Assembly: GCA_001801425.1 (NCBI GenBank)
Contig: MGXR01000011.1
Location: forward strand, 45,109 to 109,108
From: Gammaproteobacteria bacterium RIFCSPHIGHO2_02_FULL_42_43
Lineage (GTDB): Bacteria; Pseudomonadota; Gammaproteobacteria; Coxiellales; Coxiellaceae
Reading direction: 5' to 3'
DNA: 64,000 bases
The notes beneath the pieces were generated by a model that worked only from the letters and a program-made list of their open reading frames with translations, was not told the DNA's origin and made no database searches. Positions 18,523 through 27,189 of the stretch are shown in pieces; within the stretch, counting starts at the first letter, position 1; each line of letters begins with the position of its first letter. The position numbers and the translations under genes are program-made.

Positions 18523-20298
18523 GTGATCCACCGACCAAAAGCGAAGCCATCAACAATGCGACCAGAGACAGCCGACTTTCTACAGCCGACTGACGATCGA
18601 GATCAAGATCGAGATCAAGATCTAGAAACCACAGAATTTATTAGTGCGACTGAGAGGCGCAAGCGCGAATTAACGCAAAAGCTTCGTCGTCTTCAACGTA
18701 TCTTGCAAGAGATAGTATCTGCTAAAAATAATCAACCGGACGAAGAAGCCTGGGGGTCCATTAGTGTTGTCGAGGAGCGAAAGCAGAAGCGTGAACTAGA
18801 GCGCCAATATCTACGATGCTGTCTGAATATCATTGATGTAGAGATAGGGCTTGCTAAAAACGATAAGCTGGACGGGGCTCAGAAAATTATTAATGATGCT
18901 GCTGTTGAGAAGCGCAAGCGCGAACTAGAGCACAAATATCTGCAATGCCTCCTGGATATTATTCATGATGAGATTAAATCCGTCAAAAACAGTCAGACGA
19001 GTAGAAACCTCGAGCCTAACGGGCTCGCTTATTTTTTATTAGCAACCAAAGCGCTTGCGTCCGGATCTTTTCGTTATTTTATTTTGTATCACCTGATGCG
19101 GCTGATCCAACAAGAGCCTTTTGTTGCTGATGCAGCATGGACACGATCATTTTGGCTAGTTGAAGTGTTTCCAGCGGTTTGCGCGTTGAATGATGTGGTG
19201 CTGACGTATTTGGGGACGAAGGACAGTACCGTTGCATTTTGCAATCGGTTTAAGCTGGGTGAGAATGCTCAGCATTTTTATACGGGGCATATTTTAAATC
19301 ATGATGTTGGTGAGATAGCGCGCGATCTTTCTCAACAGGTGTGTCGCATGAAGGATAATGCATTGCACATCTGGAGCCAATATCCCAAATTATTTTTATT
19401 GATGTCGCCTTTTGGATTATTTGCAGCGGGATGGAAAGCAACCATTGGTATTCAAAATGAATTGGAACGCGCAGCCTTGGCCATCACACCCGAGCCGCTG
19501 AGTTATCTCACTTATATTTTTTGGACTTTTGCTTCCAGTGTTGGCTTAGTGAACGCAATTATTTATCTTGCATTCAAATTGGTCGGACAAGGTGTTGAGA
19601 ATATCCACATTAAAAATGCATTGAAAAATAGTGACGCTTGGAAAGAATTTTGCAAAGAAAAACGCTCCTTTTTTTATAAGCAGCACTTCATAAATTTTTT
19701 TACGTCCATATTTACCGCACTCATTGTGGGCATGTCGGCTTTTTATTCCAAATCCGCTTTTAATTTTACCTGGGAAAATGCAGAGCTTTGTTTTTCGCTT
19801 GTGATTCCTGAAACCATACTTTGTCTTTTTTGGACTATCAATCCCAGTATTAATCGGACTAAAATGCTCGCAATGCGAGAAAATAATTCGCAAGAAACGC
19901 CGCAACCGATTAATGTGACTATCAATAACGCGGACGCGCCGGTTGTTACAGAGCACCCTGACGCGCAGTGTAGAAAACTAATAATGTATTTAATTATCGC
20001 GATGGGTATTTTTAGCTCGTTTGGCACTGGGCTTTCGATTATTCCAACGTTTATTGGGTTCAGTCGATTGGTGGGAAATAAGCCATTGTCAGAACAGCCG
20101 GAAACTGTATGCATTCCAGTCATGGTGCTTGGTTTTATATTTGCGTGTGTGTTAGCAGGGCAAGATTATATTTTTTGGACCAAGCAGTATCTATTGAAAA
20201 AATATCCTGATCCTTTACGGAGGGATGGTGATGCAGCAATGCGGCCTTCACAGTCAGTTGCGCAGTTTGATGCTGTGCCACCAGGGTTAGGAAATTAA
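18523..20298 (+). CDS. Large membrane protein with N-terminal coiled-coil repeats (unknown)
   Basis: Not recognised. The first 40 residues are acidic and include an Asp/Arg/Gln repeat encoded by a 12-bp tandem repeat (about 18594-18624). Residues about 40-165 hold three similar helical units of about 45 residues (RRKRELTQKL, KRELERQYLRC, KRKRELEHKYLQC), predicted to form coiled coils. From about 170 onward there are roughly eight hydrophobic segments. GTG 18523 has GGA upstream; ATG 18556 is the alternative. The coiled-coil plus membrane layout fits a host-interacting or structural membrane protein, but no family match is visible. Confidence 0.7.
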   Translation: MIHRPKAKPSTMRPETADFLQPTDDRDQDRDQDLETTEFISATERRKRELTQKLRRLQRILQEIVSAKNNQPDEEAWGSISVVEERKQKRELERQYLRCCLNIIDVEIGLAKNDKLDGAQKIINDAAVEKRKRELEHKYLQCLLDIIHDEIKSVKNSQTSRNLEPNGLAYFLLATKALASGSFRYFILYHLMRLIQQEPFVADAAWTRSFWLVEVFPAVCALNDVVLTYLGTKDSTVAFCNRFKLGENAQHFYTGHILNHDVGEIARDLSQQVCRMKDNALHIWSQYPKLFLLMSPFGLFAAGWKATIGIQNELERAALAITPEPLSYLTYIFWTFASSVGLVNAIIYLAFKLVGQGVENIHIKNALKNSDAWKEFCKEKRSFFYKQHFINFFTSIFTALIVGMSAFYSKSAFNFTWENAELCFSLVIPETILCLFWTINPSINRTKMLAMRENNSQETPQPINVTINNADAPVVTEHPDAQCRKLIMYLIIAMGIFSSFGTGLSIIPTFIGFSRLVGNKPLSEQPETVCIPVMVLGFIFACVLAGQDYIFWTKQYLLKKYPDPLRRDGDAAMRPSQSVAQFDAVPPGLGN

Positions 20299-20313
20299 TA
20301 TCTGTCACGCAAC

Positions 20314-21006
20314 TTAAGCGTGTTTCTGCACTGAAATCAAATTCACTTTAAAAACCAGTGTTTCGTTGGGGCCGATAGCGCCGGGCGAACCTGTGTTTCC
20401 ATAAGCTAATTTTGCAGGAATATAAAGCATCCACGTGTCACCGGCCTTCATCAATTGCAACGCTTCTTGCCATCCCGGAATTACGTCGCCCACTTTAAAA
20501 GTAGCGGGTTGTCCGCGTTGATAAGAACTATCAAATACAGAGCCATCAATAAGCGATCCTTCGTAATTCACGGTGACGGTGTCGTTAGCAGTGGGGCTCA
20601 CGCCACTACCCGCATTTAAAATTTGATATTCCAATCCCGACGGGGTGGTGATGACACCCGGTTTTTTAGCATTCGCTGTTAAAAATAATTGACCTGCTTG
20701 TTGGTTTTTTTCTGATAATTCAGTTTGTTTTTGTTGCATGTGTGCGGTCACTTCTTGTTGCATGTTGGATAGGGCGGTTTGCATATTTTTTTCAGGAATT
20801 GCCGATGGATGATTTTGATATCCATCTGCAATGCCTTTGGTAAACAGAGCAGTGTCGACTGTGATCGACTGCGCTTTTAACGCCTTGCCTGTTTGGTATC
20901 CCAATGTGTAAGACAGATCGCCCACATGGGATGTTGGTTGTTGTGCTGGATCAGCAAAAATCGCAGCGCTGCTTAACAATAAAGCCATCAATAAGTATTT
21001 TTTCAT
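20314..21006 (-). CDS. mip: Mip-like FKBP-type peptidyl-prolyl isomerase
   Basis: Surface or periplasmic proline isomerase related to macrophage infectivity potentiator of Legionella and Coxiella. A signal peptide (MKKYLLMALLLSSAAIFA) is followed by an N-terminal dimerisation region and a long Gln-rich helix (residues about 80-110). A complete FKBP domain follows (SGLEYQILNAGSG to VFKVNLISVQ) with the ligand-pocket pattern VFDSSYQRG and IPGWQEALQLM. GGAG lies eight bases before ATG 21006. It starts 24 bp after the halogenase stop on the same strand, so the two may share a transcript. Confidence 0.93.
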   Translation of the reverse strand: MKKYLLMALLLSSAAIFADPAQQPTSHVGDLSYTLGYQTGKALKAQSITVDTALFTKGIADGYQNHPSAIPEKNMQTALSNMQQEVTAHMQQKQTELSEKNQQAGQLFLTANAKKPGVITTPSGLEYQILNAGSGVSPTANDTVTVNYEGSLIDGSVFDSSYQRGQPATFKVGDVIPGWQEALQLMKAGDTWMLYIPAKLAYGNTGSPGAIGPNETLVFKVNLISVQKHA

Positions 21007-21030
21007 GGGGCTACTCCTATTTTGAAAATA

Positions 21031-22653
21031 CTAGCATACTTTTTTGGCAATGCGTTTCTTTTTTATGGATGTGTTCATTGCTTGATCGCGCTTGTCATGC
21101 AGACTTTTGAGATAAACTCGCTGGTCGGGCAAAATCTTTTTCAGTTCTTTCGCGCGCTTGCTGATTTGTTGAAATAGCATTTTACCCGCGTCGAGCACAT
21201 CTTGACGATAATCCAATAAAGGATACGAGTTGTTAGGCAGGTATCCCACGCCACACAAAATGCATTGATAATTGGTTTCTGTCCAAAAATTTTGGAATAA
21301 CGATTTAAACGTCGGATAAATATTATTGTTATCGACGGTGGGACGGCGAATCGGTAAGCCTGATTTGTGTTGACGTAAAATCAATTCAAGCGAATCAGGC
21401 GCTTTGGTTTCATATTTATTGGTTTTCCAAAAAGCGGTGTCTTCGCGTTGTGCTGTTTTAAAGTGCATGCAAATAAAATCACGATTATCATCCACCATGA
21501 AATTAATTTTGCGATTGAATTTTTCGCGCAATACCGGATCAATATTTTTCTTTGGAAAACATTTGACGAGTTGATACAGTGCTGCGTAAATAAAATAAAT
21601 AGTGGAAGATTCAAGTGGTTCTAAAAAACTACCAGACAAACCAATACTCACGCAATTTTTCACCCACGAATTACGATGACGGCGCGATTGAAATTTAATC
21701 GGACGCAGAGTGGCGTTATCCGCGCGTTTACCAAAAAATTGTCGCAATTCTTTTTCCGCTTCTTCATCGCTGATAAATTGGCTTGAATACACATAGCCAT
21801 TGCCCGAGCGTTCATACAATGGAATTTCCCACATCCACCCTGCTTTCATTGCGGTTGCTGTGGTGTAGGAACGGATGGTTTTTTCTTTGGGATCGTTGGG
21901 TAAATTGATGGCGATAGCGCGATCGGTTAACAAACAATCCGCAAATGAAATGACGGGCTCTTTGAATAATTTATCAATTAAAAATCCTGCAAATCCAGAG
22001 CAATCAATAAATAGATCCGCGTGATATTCTCTGCCGCTCTCGCCGATCACACACGTCACATTGCCTTGCTCATCTTGTTTTGCATTCACCAGTTTATCGA
22101 TGACGTGTGTGATGCCACGCGCAACACCCCAGTCTTTTAAATAACGCGAAATTAAAATGGCGTCAAAGTGATACGCATAATGCTGCACTTTGGTGCCATC
22201 TAATAATTTGGGTGACTTGTGAAAATCAAAAGCCACGGATGATGCAAAACAAGAGTCCGCAAAATTACGTTTGGTTTTTCCTTCTAGAAATTGTTTGGTC
22301 CACACAGAAGACAGCGGTATTTCATCGATCATTGGAATTTCACCGAACACGTGATAATAATAATCGCCGCCACTTTCTAGCGGCGTTTTCCAATTGGCGT
22401 ATTTAATACCGAGTTTAAAAGTGCCGCCCAATTCAGGCATCCACGCATCCTCAGAAATTCCCAAGCGATCAAAAAATTCGGTTTTAATCGTGGGAATTGT
22501 CGCTTCACCCACGCCAATTGGCGCATGCTGCGCAGATTCGATGACGGTGATTTTAGCGTTGAAATTTAGCGATTGCGCGAGGTAAGTGGCAGACATCCAA
22601 CCCGCAGTTCCTGCGCCAATAATTACTATTCGTCGAATTGAATCGTCGTTCAT
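21031..22653 (-). CDS. FAD-dependent tryptophan-halogenase family protein
   Basis: Flavin halogenase closely resembling PrnA/RebH. Visible features are the FAD motif (IGAGTAGWM, 12-20), GVGEATIP (48-54), the catalytic Lys80 (GTFKLGIKYANW), the halogenase signature GWMWEIP (272-278), and Glu348-Ser349 (EPLES), equal to PrnA Glu346-Ser347. The indole-clamping residues His101, Phe103 and Trp457 are kept. Two contacts to the tryptophan amino/carboxyl end change (PrnA Tyr443 to Ile445, Glu450 to Leu452), so the substrate may not be free tryptophan. A perfect AGGAGG site sets ATG 22653. A flavin reductase partner is not nearby. Confidence 0.92.
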   Translation of the reverse strand: MNDDSIRRIVIIGAGTAGWMSATYLAQSLNFNAKITVIESAQHAPIGVGEATIPTIKTEFFDRLGISEDAWMPELGGTFKLGIKYANWKTPLESGGDYYYHVFGEIPMIDEIPLSSVWTKQFLEGKTKRNFADSCFASSVAFDFHKSPKLLDGTKVQHYAYHFDAILISRYLKDWGVARGITHVIDKLVNAKQDEQGNVTCVIGESGREYHADLFIDCSGFAGFLIDKLFKEPVISFADCLLTDRAIAINLPNDPKEKTIRSYTTATAMKAGWMWEIPLYERSGNGYVYSSQFISDEEAEKELRQFFGKRADNATLRPIKFQSRRHRNSWVKNCVSIGLSGSFLEPLESSTIYFIYAALYQLVKCFPKKNIDPVLREKFNRKINFMVDDNRDFICMHFKTAQREDTAFWKTNKYETKAPDSLELILRQHKSGLPIRRPTVDNNNIYPTFKSLFQNFWTETNYQCILCGVGYLPNNSYPLLDYRQDVLDAGKMLFQQISKRAKELKKILPDQRVYLKSLHDKRDQAMNTSIKKKRIAKKVC

Positions 22654-22765
22654 AAGACCTCCTTGTCTTACATTGAAGTTATCATATACCCATTCCACTT
22701 CACAATGTGATTTTTTATCGCGTTGTGACGTGTCTCAATTGACAACTGCTGACGCGCATTTGATA

Positions 22766-23851
22766 ATGCAGCAAATTCAAAGGATGGATTCTGTGCCGAC
22801 TGTTTGCGAAGCATCGCCGCTGTTTCAATGTTCACGAGAAATGGTCAGCAATGTGGAAACCACGATGGCTTCACTGGTGATTGATCAGCAATCTTGGCCT
22901 ATCACGATTAATTGCGCGCAATATGATAACGCACTTATTTGCTCACCTTATACCACGTATGTGACTTATCCGCTGGGCGAAATCAAAAAGTTTAAAGCGC
23001 CGTGGAAAAAAATAGCGATTGTGTTGAATGCAGTGATTATGTCGCTGCTGTGTCGACTCACGCAGTTTAATCGTGTCGTGCAAATTAATAATAATTTAAA
23101 TAGTTTGATTCGGCATTCGTCCACATTTGCAACGCGATTATCTGATATCACGCAAACGTGTATTCAACAATTTCCACACCATGCCATTACTTTTTTTCGT
23201 GTGAATGCTTTATTGGATACCGATTTTTTAGGGACACTTAAAAAAGAAGGGTATTGTGTTTTTCCCGATCGCCCCGCTCACCTTTTTTTCCCTGCAGATC
23301 ATGTGACGCAATCGAGTTATCTCAAGCGTGACTTATCGCTTTTAAAAAACTCAGCCTACACTGTCATCTCGCATGATGCAATCGGAAGCGAAGACGCAGA
23401 ACGTATCGCAGAATTGTATGCACAATTGTTTGTTGAGAAGCATTCCCATCGCAACCCGATTTACACCGCACTGTATTTTCAACGTGCCATCGCCAATCGT
23501 TGGCATACGTATGTCGCATTGAAAAACAAGGATGGTAGAATTGATGCTTTTATTAGTTGGTTTATCAATGATAATGTAATGACATGTGGTCCGTTGGGCT
23601 ACGATCATTCTGTGGATCAAAAAATAGGATTGTATCGGCAATTGGTGGCGCTGTGTTTACAATATGCAGATCAGCATCAATTCATTTTTAATATGGGTGG
23701 TGGCTCAGATGAATTTAAACGGAATCGTCGCAGCCAACAAACATGGGAATACACAGCGGTTTATTATCAACATTTGCCAACGTATCGTCGCATTCCGTGG
23801 AAAATGCTCAGTTGGGCGTGCAATCGATTTATTCAAAAGGTGGTGAGTTAA
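22766..23851 (+). CDS. GNAT/FemAB-like acyltransferase
   Basis: The C-terminal half (residues about 170-340) resembles the BioF2-like/FemAB acetyltransferase fold, including GPLGYDHS and NMGGGSDEFKRNRRSQ, the latter typical of this group. It could transfer an acyl or aminoacyl group to an amine. The N-terminal half is unassigned. The frame is open to 22586, but that overlaps the divergent halogenase. ATG 22766 lacks a clear ribosome site; ATG 22784 or GTG 22793 (AAAGG nine bases upstream) are alternatives. It is the first gene of a tight four-gene operon (3-4 bp gaps, then an overlap) divergent from the halogenase. Confidence 0.72.
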   Translation: MQQIQRMDSVPTVCEASPLFQCSREMVSNVETTMASLVIDQQSWPITINCAQYDNALICSPYTTYVTYPLGEIKKFKAPWKKIAIVLNAVIMSLLCRLTQFNRVVQINNNLNSLIRHSSTFATRLSDITQTCIQQFPHHAITFFRVNALLDTDFLGTLKKEGYCVFPDRPAHLFFPADHVTQSSYLKRDLSLLKNSAYTVISHDAIGSEDAERIAELYAQLFVEKHSHRNPIYTALYFQRAIANRWHTYVALKNKDGRIDAFISWFINDNVMTCGPLGYDHSVDQKIGLYRQLVALCLQYADQHQFIFNMGGGSDEFKRNRRSQQTWEYTAVYYQHLPTYRRIPWKMLSWACNRFIQKVVS

Positions 23852-23854
23852 TTT

Positions 23855-24541
23855 ATGGTGTTACTGATCGATCATACAACTTGCCCAAAGACAGATTCAG
23901 AGCAATTTCAACGTCAACAATTTTTGGTTATTCCACAATTTCTGCCGCAATCGTATGTACAAGATCATTATCTTTCTGAAGTGAATGATTGTGATGCTCA
24001 TGTGCACCGTGTTCATGTGGGCCGTTTTAAAAAATCAGGGAGTGTGAGTAGCCAATTATTAAAAAAATATGCGCCGTCACTATACTCGCTGTATCATTCC
24101 GATGCGTTGAAACAGTATGTGGAAAAAATTGTGGGTGAATCCGTGATGCTGTGTCCTGACAGCGATCCGCATGCTGTCGCATTATATTACTACACGGAGC
24201 CGGGTGATCACATTGGTGTTCATTATGACAAATCTTTTTATCGTGGTCAGCGTTATACGGTACTGTTTGGATTAATACAAAATTCGGCCGCATCGCAGTT
24301 GATTTGTTATCCTGGCGCTTCAAAATTAAATCGCCGCAAAAATCCTGTGACTGTTCACACGTATCCAGGTACGCTCGTGATTTTTAGTGGCAACACGCTG
24401 TGGCACGAAGTAACACCGCTCGCAAAAAACGAAAAACGCGTTATTCTCACAATGGAATTTGTGACCGATGTGCGCATGACGCCTTGGAATCGGTTTATTT
24501 CTCACACCAAAGATCGCTTTTTGTATTTCGGAAAAGGATAA
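23855..24541 (+). CDS. 2-oxoglutarate/Fe(II)-dependent oxygenase
   Basis: Predicted non-haem iron dioxygenase. The iron triad is His123-x-Asp125 (GVHYDKSFYRG) and His184 (TLWHEVTP), followed 11 residues later by Arg195, which would bind 2-oxoglutarate. The Asp in HxD argues for a hydroxylase rather than a radical halogenase, whose motif is HxG/A. Length (228 aa) is typical of the prolyl-4-hydroxylase-like group. The gene starts three bases after the acyltransferase stop, so it should act on the same product. The substrate is unknown. Confidence 0.82.
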   Translation: MVLLIDHTTCPKTDSEQFQRQQFLVIPQFLPQSYVQDHYLSEVNDCDAHVHRVHVGRFKKSGSVSSQLLKKYAPSLYSLYHSDALKQYVEKIVGESVMLCPDSDPHAVALYYYTEPGDHIGVHYDKSFYRGQRYTVLFGLIQNSAASQLICYPGASKLNRRKNPVTVHTYPGTLVIFSGNTLWHEVTPLAKNEKRVILTMEFVTDVRMTPWNRFISHTKDRFLYFGKG

Positions 24542-24545
24542 CGCG

Positions 24546-25286
24546 ATGCAAGCGCTTATTTTAGCAGCCGGCATGGGCTCTCGTATTCGCGATACTCACG
24601 CACTTCCCAAAGGTTTTTTATCGTTTTCGGATCACAGCATCATTCAAGAATCCATCGAAAAAATAAAACAGTGTGGCATACAAAAAATCTTGATTGTCAC
24701 GGGGTATAGCGCCAATTATTTTGATGAGCTTGCGAAACAAGATGCTAACGTTACCACAATTTACAACAATCAATTTGCTCAGTATGGCAATTTATATTCA
24801 TGGTATTGCGCAAAAGATTATTTAACGGATGATTTTTTGTTATTAGAATCCGATATTATTTATGAAAAAAAAGCACTGGATCAATTGCTCGATGACACAC
24901 ATCCTAACACCATTATCTTAAGCGGCACGACTCAATCGGGCGATGAAGTGTATGTGCAAACGACTTCAAAAAATAATTTAGTGAACATGCGCAAGAAAAA
25001 AGATGCGTTGGTGCAGCAGGATATTTTAGGCGAATTTGTGGGGATTAGTAAAATTGCGTTGCTCGATTATCAACGCTTGATGCAGCAAGCACTGTGCGAC
25101 AAAAATTTTTTACACACGGGTTATTATGATGAGCAGGGTATAGTGGCCATGACAAAGTTTTGCGAAGTATATTGCCTGAAAGATCCGAGTTTGTTGTGGG
25201 CTGAGATCGATGACAAAGTACAATATGAGCGTGCCAAAAAATTATATCCCATTATTGATCGCGTGACAGTTGAGGAGGAGGGATGA
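24546..25286 (+). CDS. NTP transferase, phosphocholine/phosphonate cytidylyltransferase-like
   Basis: MobA-like nucleotidyltransferase. The glycine-rich NTP loop (LAAGMGSRI, 6-14) is followed by LPKGFLSF (Lys22) and an acidic metal site (LLESDIIYE). The C-terminal GEFVGISKIAL and LWAEIDDKVQYERAKKL segments are typical of LicC/PntC-type enzymes that activate phosphocholine or aminoethylphosphonate to CDP derivatives. It overlaps by four bases the CDP-alcohol phosphotransferase gene, which would use such a CDP-linked headgroup. The head-group identity is an inference. Confidence 0.85.
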   Translation: MQALILAAGMGSRIRDTHALPKGFLSFSDHSIIQESIEKIKQCGIQKILIVTGYSANYFDELAKQDANVTTIYNNQFAQYGNLYSWYCAKDYLTDDFLLLESDIIYEKKALDQLLDDTHPNTIILSGTTQSGDEVYVQTTSKNNLVNMRKKKDALVQQDILGEFVGISKIALLDYQRLMQQALCDKNFLHTGYYDEQGIVAMTKFCEVYCLKDPSLLWAEIDDKVQYERAKKLYPIIDRVTVEEEG

Positions 25287-25972
25287 GCGAAAGCAATGCG
25301 GTGCCAAGCGGCTATGAAGATTACGTGTATCGTTTTATGTATTTTATTTTATTGCCAGTGGTACCATTCATTCCGAAGTGCATCACACCTAACCAAATCA
25401 CGATACTCTCTTTTATTTCCGCGATGACTGGAACCATTTTGCTGTATGTCATTCAAACACCCGTCGCATTTTTATATTGGATTTTATTTAATTTTTTATG
25501 GCTGGTGTTTGACTCACTGGATGGCATGCACGCACGCTTAACGCAACAAACTTCCGAATTTGGCGGATTTTTAGATCACGCATTGGATTGCATTTATTTT
25601 GTTTTTATGTGGACGGTGATTGCTATAAAATTTGATTTGTTTTATCCCGTGTACGTGTATATTTTAATGCTGCGAACCACTTCTGCAACGCTGGTTTTTC
25701 TGACGCAATTTCATACCGGAAAAATGATGCTCAGTAAATTTTCGGGTGGATTAGAATTTATGTTGATGAACGTGGTGATGTTGTTCGCATATTATTATCC
25801 GAATTTTAATCCCGCTTTGTATACGACGAATTCTTTTTTATTGCACTGGATTCACCTGTTGCATTTGGAGCAAGGCGCTTTGATGAAACTTATTTTATTT
25901 GTATATTTTTTTGGTGTGCCGATTTATACAATCATGCAGTTTCGGTTTGCATGGAAACATACGGGATCGTAA
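25283..25972 (+). CDS. CDP-alcohol phosphatidyltransferase
   Basis: Integral membrane enzyme that moves a phospho-alcohol from a CDP-linked donor to an acceptor hydroxyl. The complete catalytic signature is present: Asp77-x2-Asp80-Gly81-x2-Ala84-Arg85-x8-Gly94-x3-Asp98-x3-Asp102. About six hydrophobic segments follow the usual pattern. The size (229 aa) fits the family. It is coupled to the nucleotidyltransferase (ATGA overlap), which together suggests a dedicated phospholipid or phosphonolipid headgroup route. Its last 41 bases overlap the convergent MFS gene. Confidence 0.9.
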   Translation: MSESNAVPSGYEDYVYRFMYFILLPVVPFIPKCITPNQITILSFISAMTGTILLYVIQTPVAFLYWILFNFLWLVFDSLDGMHARLTQQTSEFGGFLDHALDCIYFVFMWTVIAIKFDLFYPVYVYILMLRTTSATLVFLTQFHTGKMMLSKFSGGLEFMLMNVVMLFAYYYPNFNPALYTTNSFLLHWIHLLHLEQGALMKLILFVYFFGVPIYTIMQFRFAWKHTGS

Positions 25973-27116
25973 TCAGAGCGAGTATCGCGCTTAATAACAA
26001 CGCAATCGACAGCGGAATTTGATTATAAGTTTTGGTGAGTGACATTAAGTAGCTGCTGATGGAGCCGCCCAAAATTTGTAGAAATCCAAATAAAGCACCC
26101 GCAGTTCCTGCCATCGTAGGAAATCCATGCATCGCACCCGCATAGGCATTGGAAAAAATCATGCTACAGCCGACGATGTAAATGACGACTGGAATCATAA
26201 TTGCCCAAGTGCTTTCATGATGTAGCAATCCAAAAATCAACATCACAATACTGCCCGCGAGCATGATACAAAGTCCAATCACCAACATTTTTTTAATTCC
26301 CACTTTTTCAACGAGCAATGCATTGATGAGTCCGCCGACAATAAAAAATAATCCCGCAATGGCCGCTACCCAACCAAATTGCACCGCTGTTAATCCCACG
26401 ACTTCTTGCAATAAAAAAGGTAGCGTGGTGAGCCATGCTAAAATTCCACCAAAAGCGAGCATGACGCAAAATGCAAAGCTCATGAAATTTGCATTTGTGA
26501 GTAAGCGTTTCATGTTACGAGCGATGTTGAGGATACGCAAGGTTTGTTGTTGCTGATATTGATTGGTTTCGCGATAAATAAACAGTATGCCGATCATGCA
26601 AATGCTTGCATAAATTAACAGGAAAATAAAACAGGCTTGCCATGAAAAAAAATGTAACAGATATGCGCCGATGAGTGGCGCCGAGGCCAGTAAAATTACG
26701 CGAGAAATGGCCAAAAATGAGCTGATTTTTGCTAGTTCATTACCTTCATACACATCGCGCAACATCGACAAAAATAATGCAGCACCGGAACCTGCGCCAA
26801 TACCCTGCAGCAATCGACCCGTTAAAAATAAATCAATTCCGCGAGAAAAATAACACAGTGTTGTTCCGATTAGGCAAATACTGAGCCCGACAATCACCGG
26901 ATTCTTCCTGCCGATTGCATCAGAAATGGGGCCATACACAAGATGCGATAACGCGAAGCCCAACATAAAAATGGCAATGCTCACTTGCATAAGATGTGCT
27001 GTCGTTTTTAGCGCTTCTTGAATCACGGGGAGTGCGGGCAAATAAAGATCGGAGGAAATTTGACCTAAACAAGATAGCAAAAATAAAAACGCGAAAAACA
27101 AAAATGTTTTCTTCAT
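25932..27116 (-). CDS. MFS exporter, Bcr/CflA drug-resistance type
   Basis: Twelve-helix proton-driven efflux pump of the DHA1 group. The N-terminal ISSDLYLPALPVIQ and loop 2-3 motif GPISDAIGRKNPV are typical of Bcr/CflA proteins, as is LLQGIGAGSGAALFLSML in helix 4-5 (motif C-like). ATG 27116 (MKKTFLFFAF) is preferred over 27137. Its position against the halogenase operon suggests it exports the product or protects the cell, but this is inference. Confidence 0.88.
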   Translation of the reverse strand: MKKTFLFFAFLFLLSCLGQISSDLYLPALPVIQEALKTTAHLMQVSIAIFMLGFALSHLVYGPISDAIGRKNPVIVGLSICLIGTTLCYFSRGIDLFLTGRLLQGIGAGSGAALFLSMLRDVYEGNELAKISSFLAISRVILLASAPLIGAYLLHFFSWQACFIFLLIYASICMIGILFIYRETNQYQQQQTLRILNIARNMKRLLTNANFMSFAFCVMLAFGGILAWLTTLPFLLQEVVGLTAVQFGWVAAIAGLFFIVGGLINALLVEKVGIKKMLVIGLCIMLAGSIVMLIFGLLHHESTWAIMIPVVIYIVGCSMIFSNAYAGAMHGFPTMAGTAGALFGFLQILGGSISSYLMSLTKTYNQIPLSIALLLSAILALITIPYVSMQTETA

Positions 27117-27189
27117 GAATGTATCTGCACCTTGCAAAAAGCTTGTGCTAGACTATCAGAAATTGTGACGGAATCACACGGATAAAAAT

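Noticed and set aside
23855..24541. Iron-dependent radical halogenase
   Set aside because: The motif is HxD, not HxG/A, so the chloride site is missing; hydroxylase is more likely.
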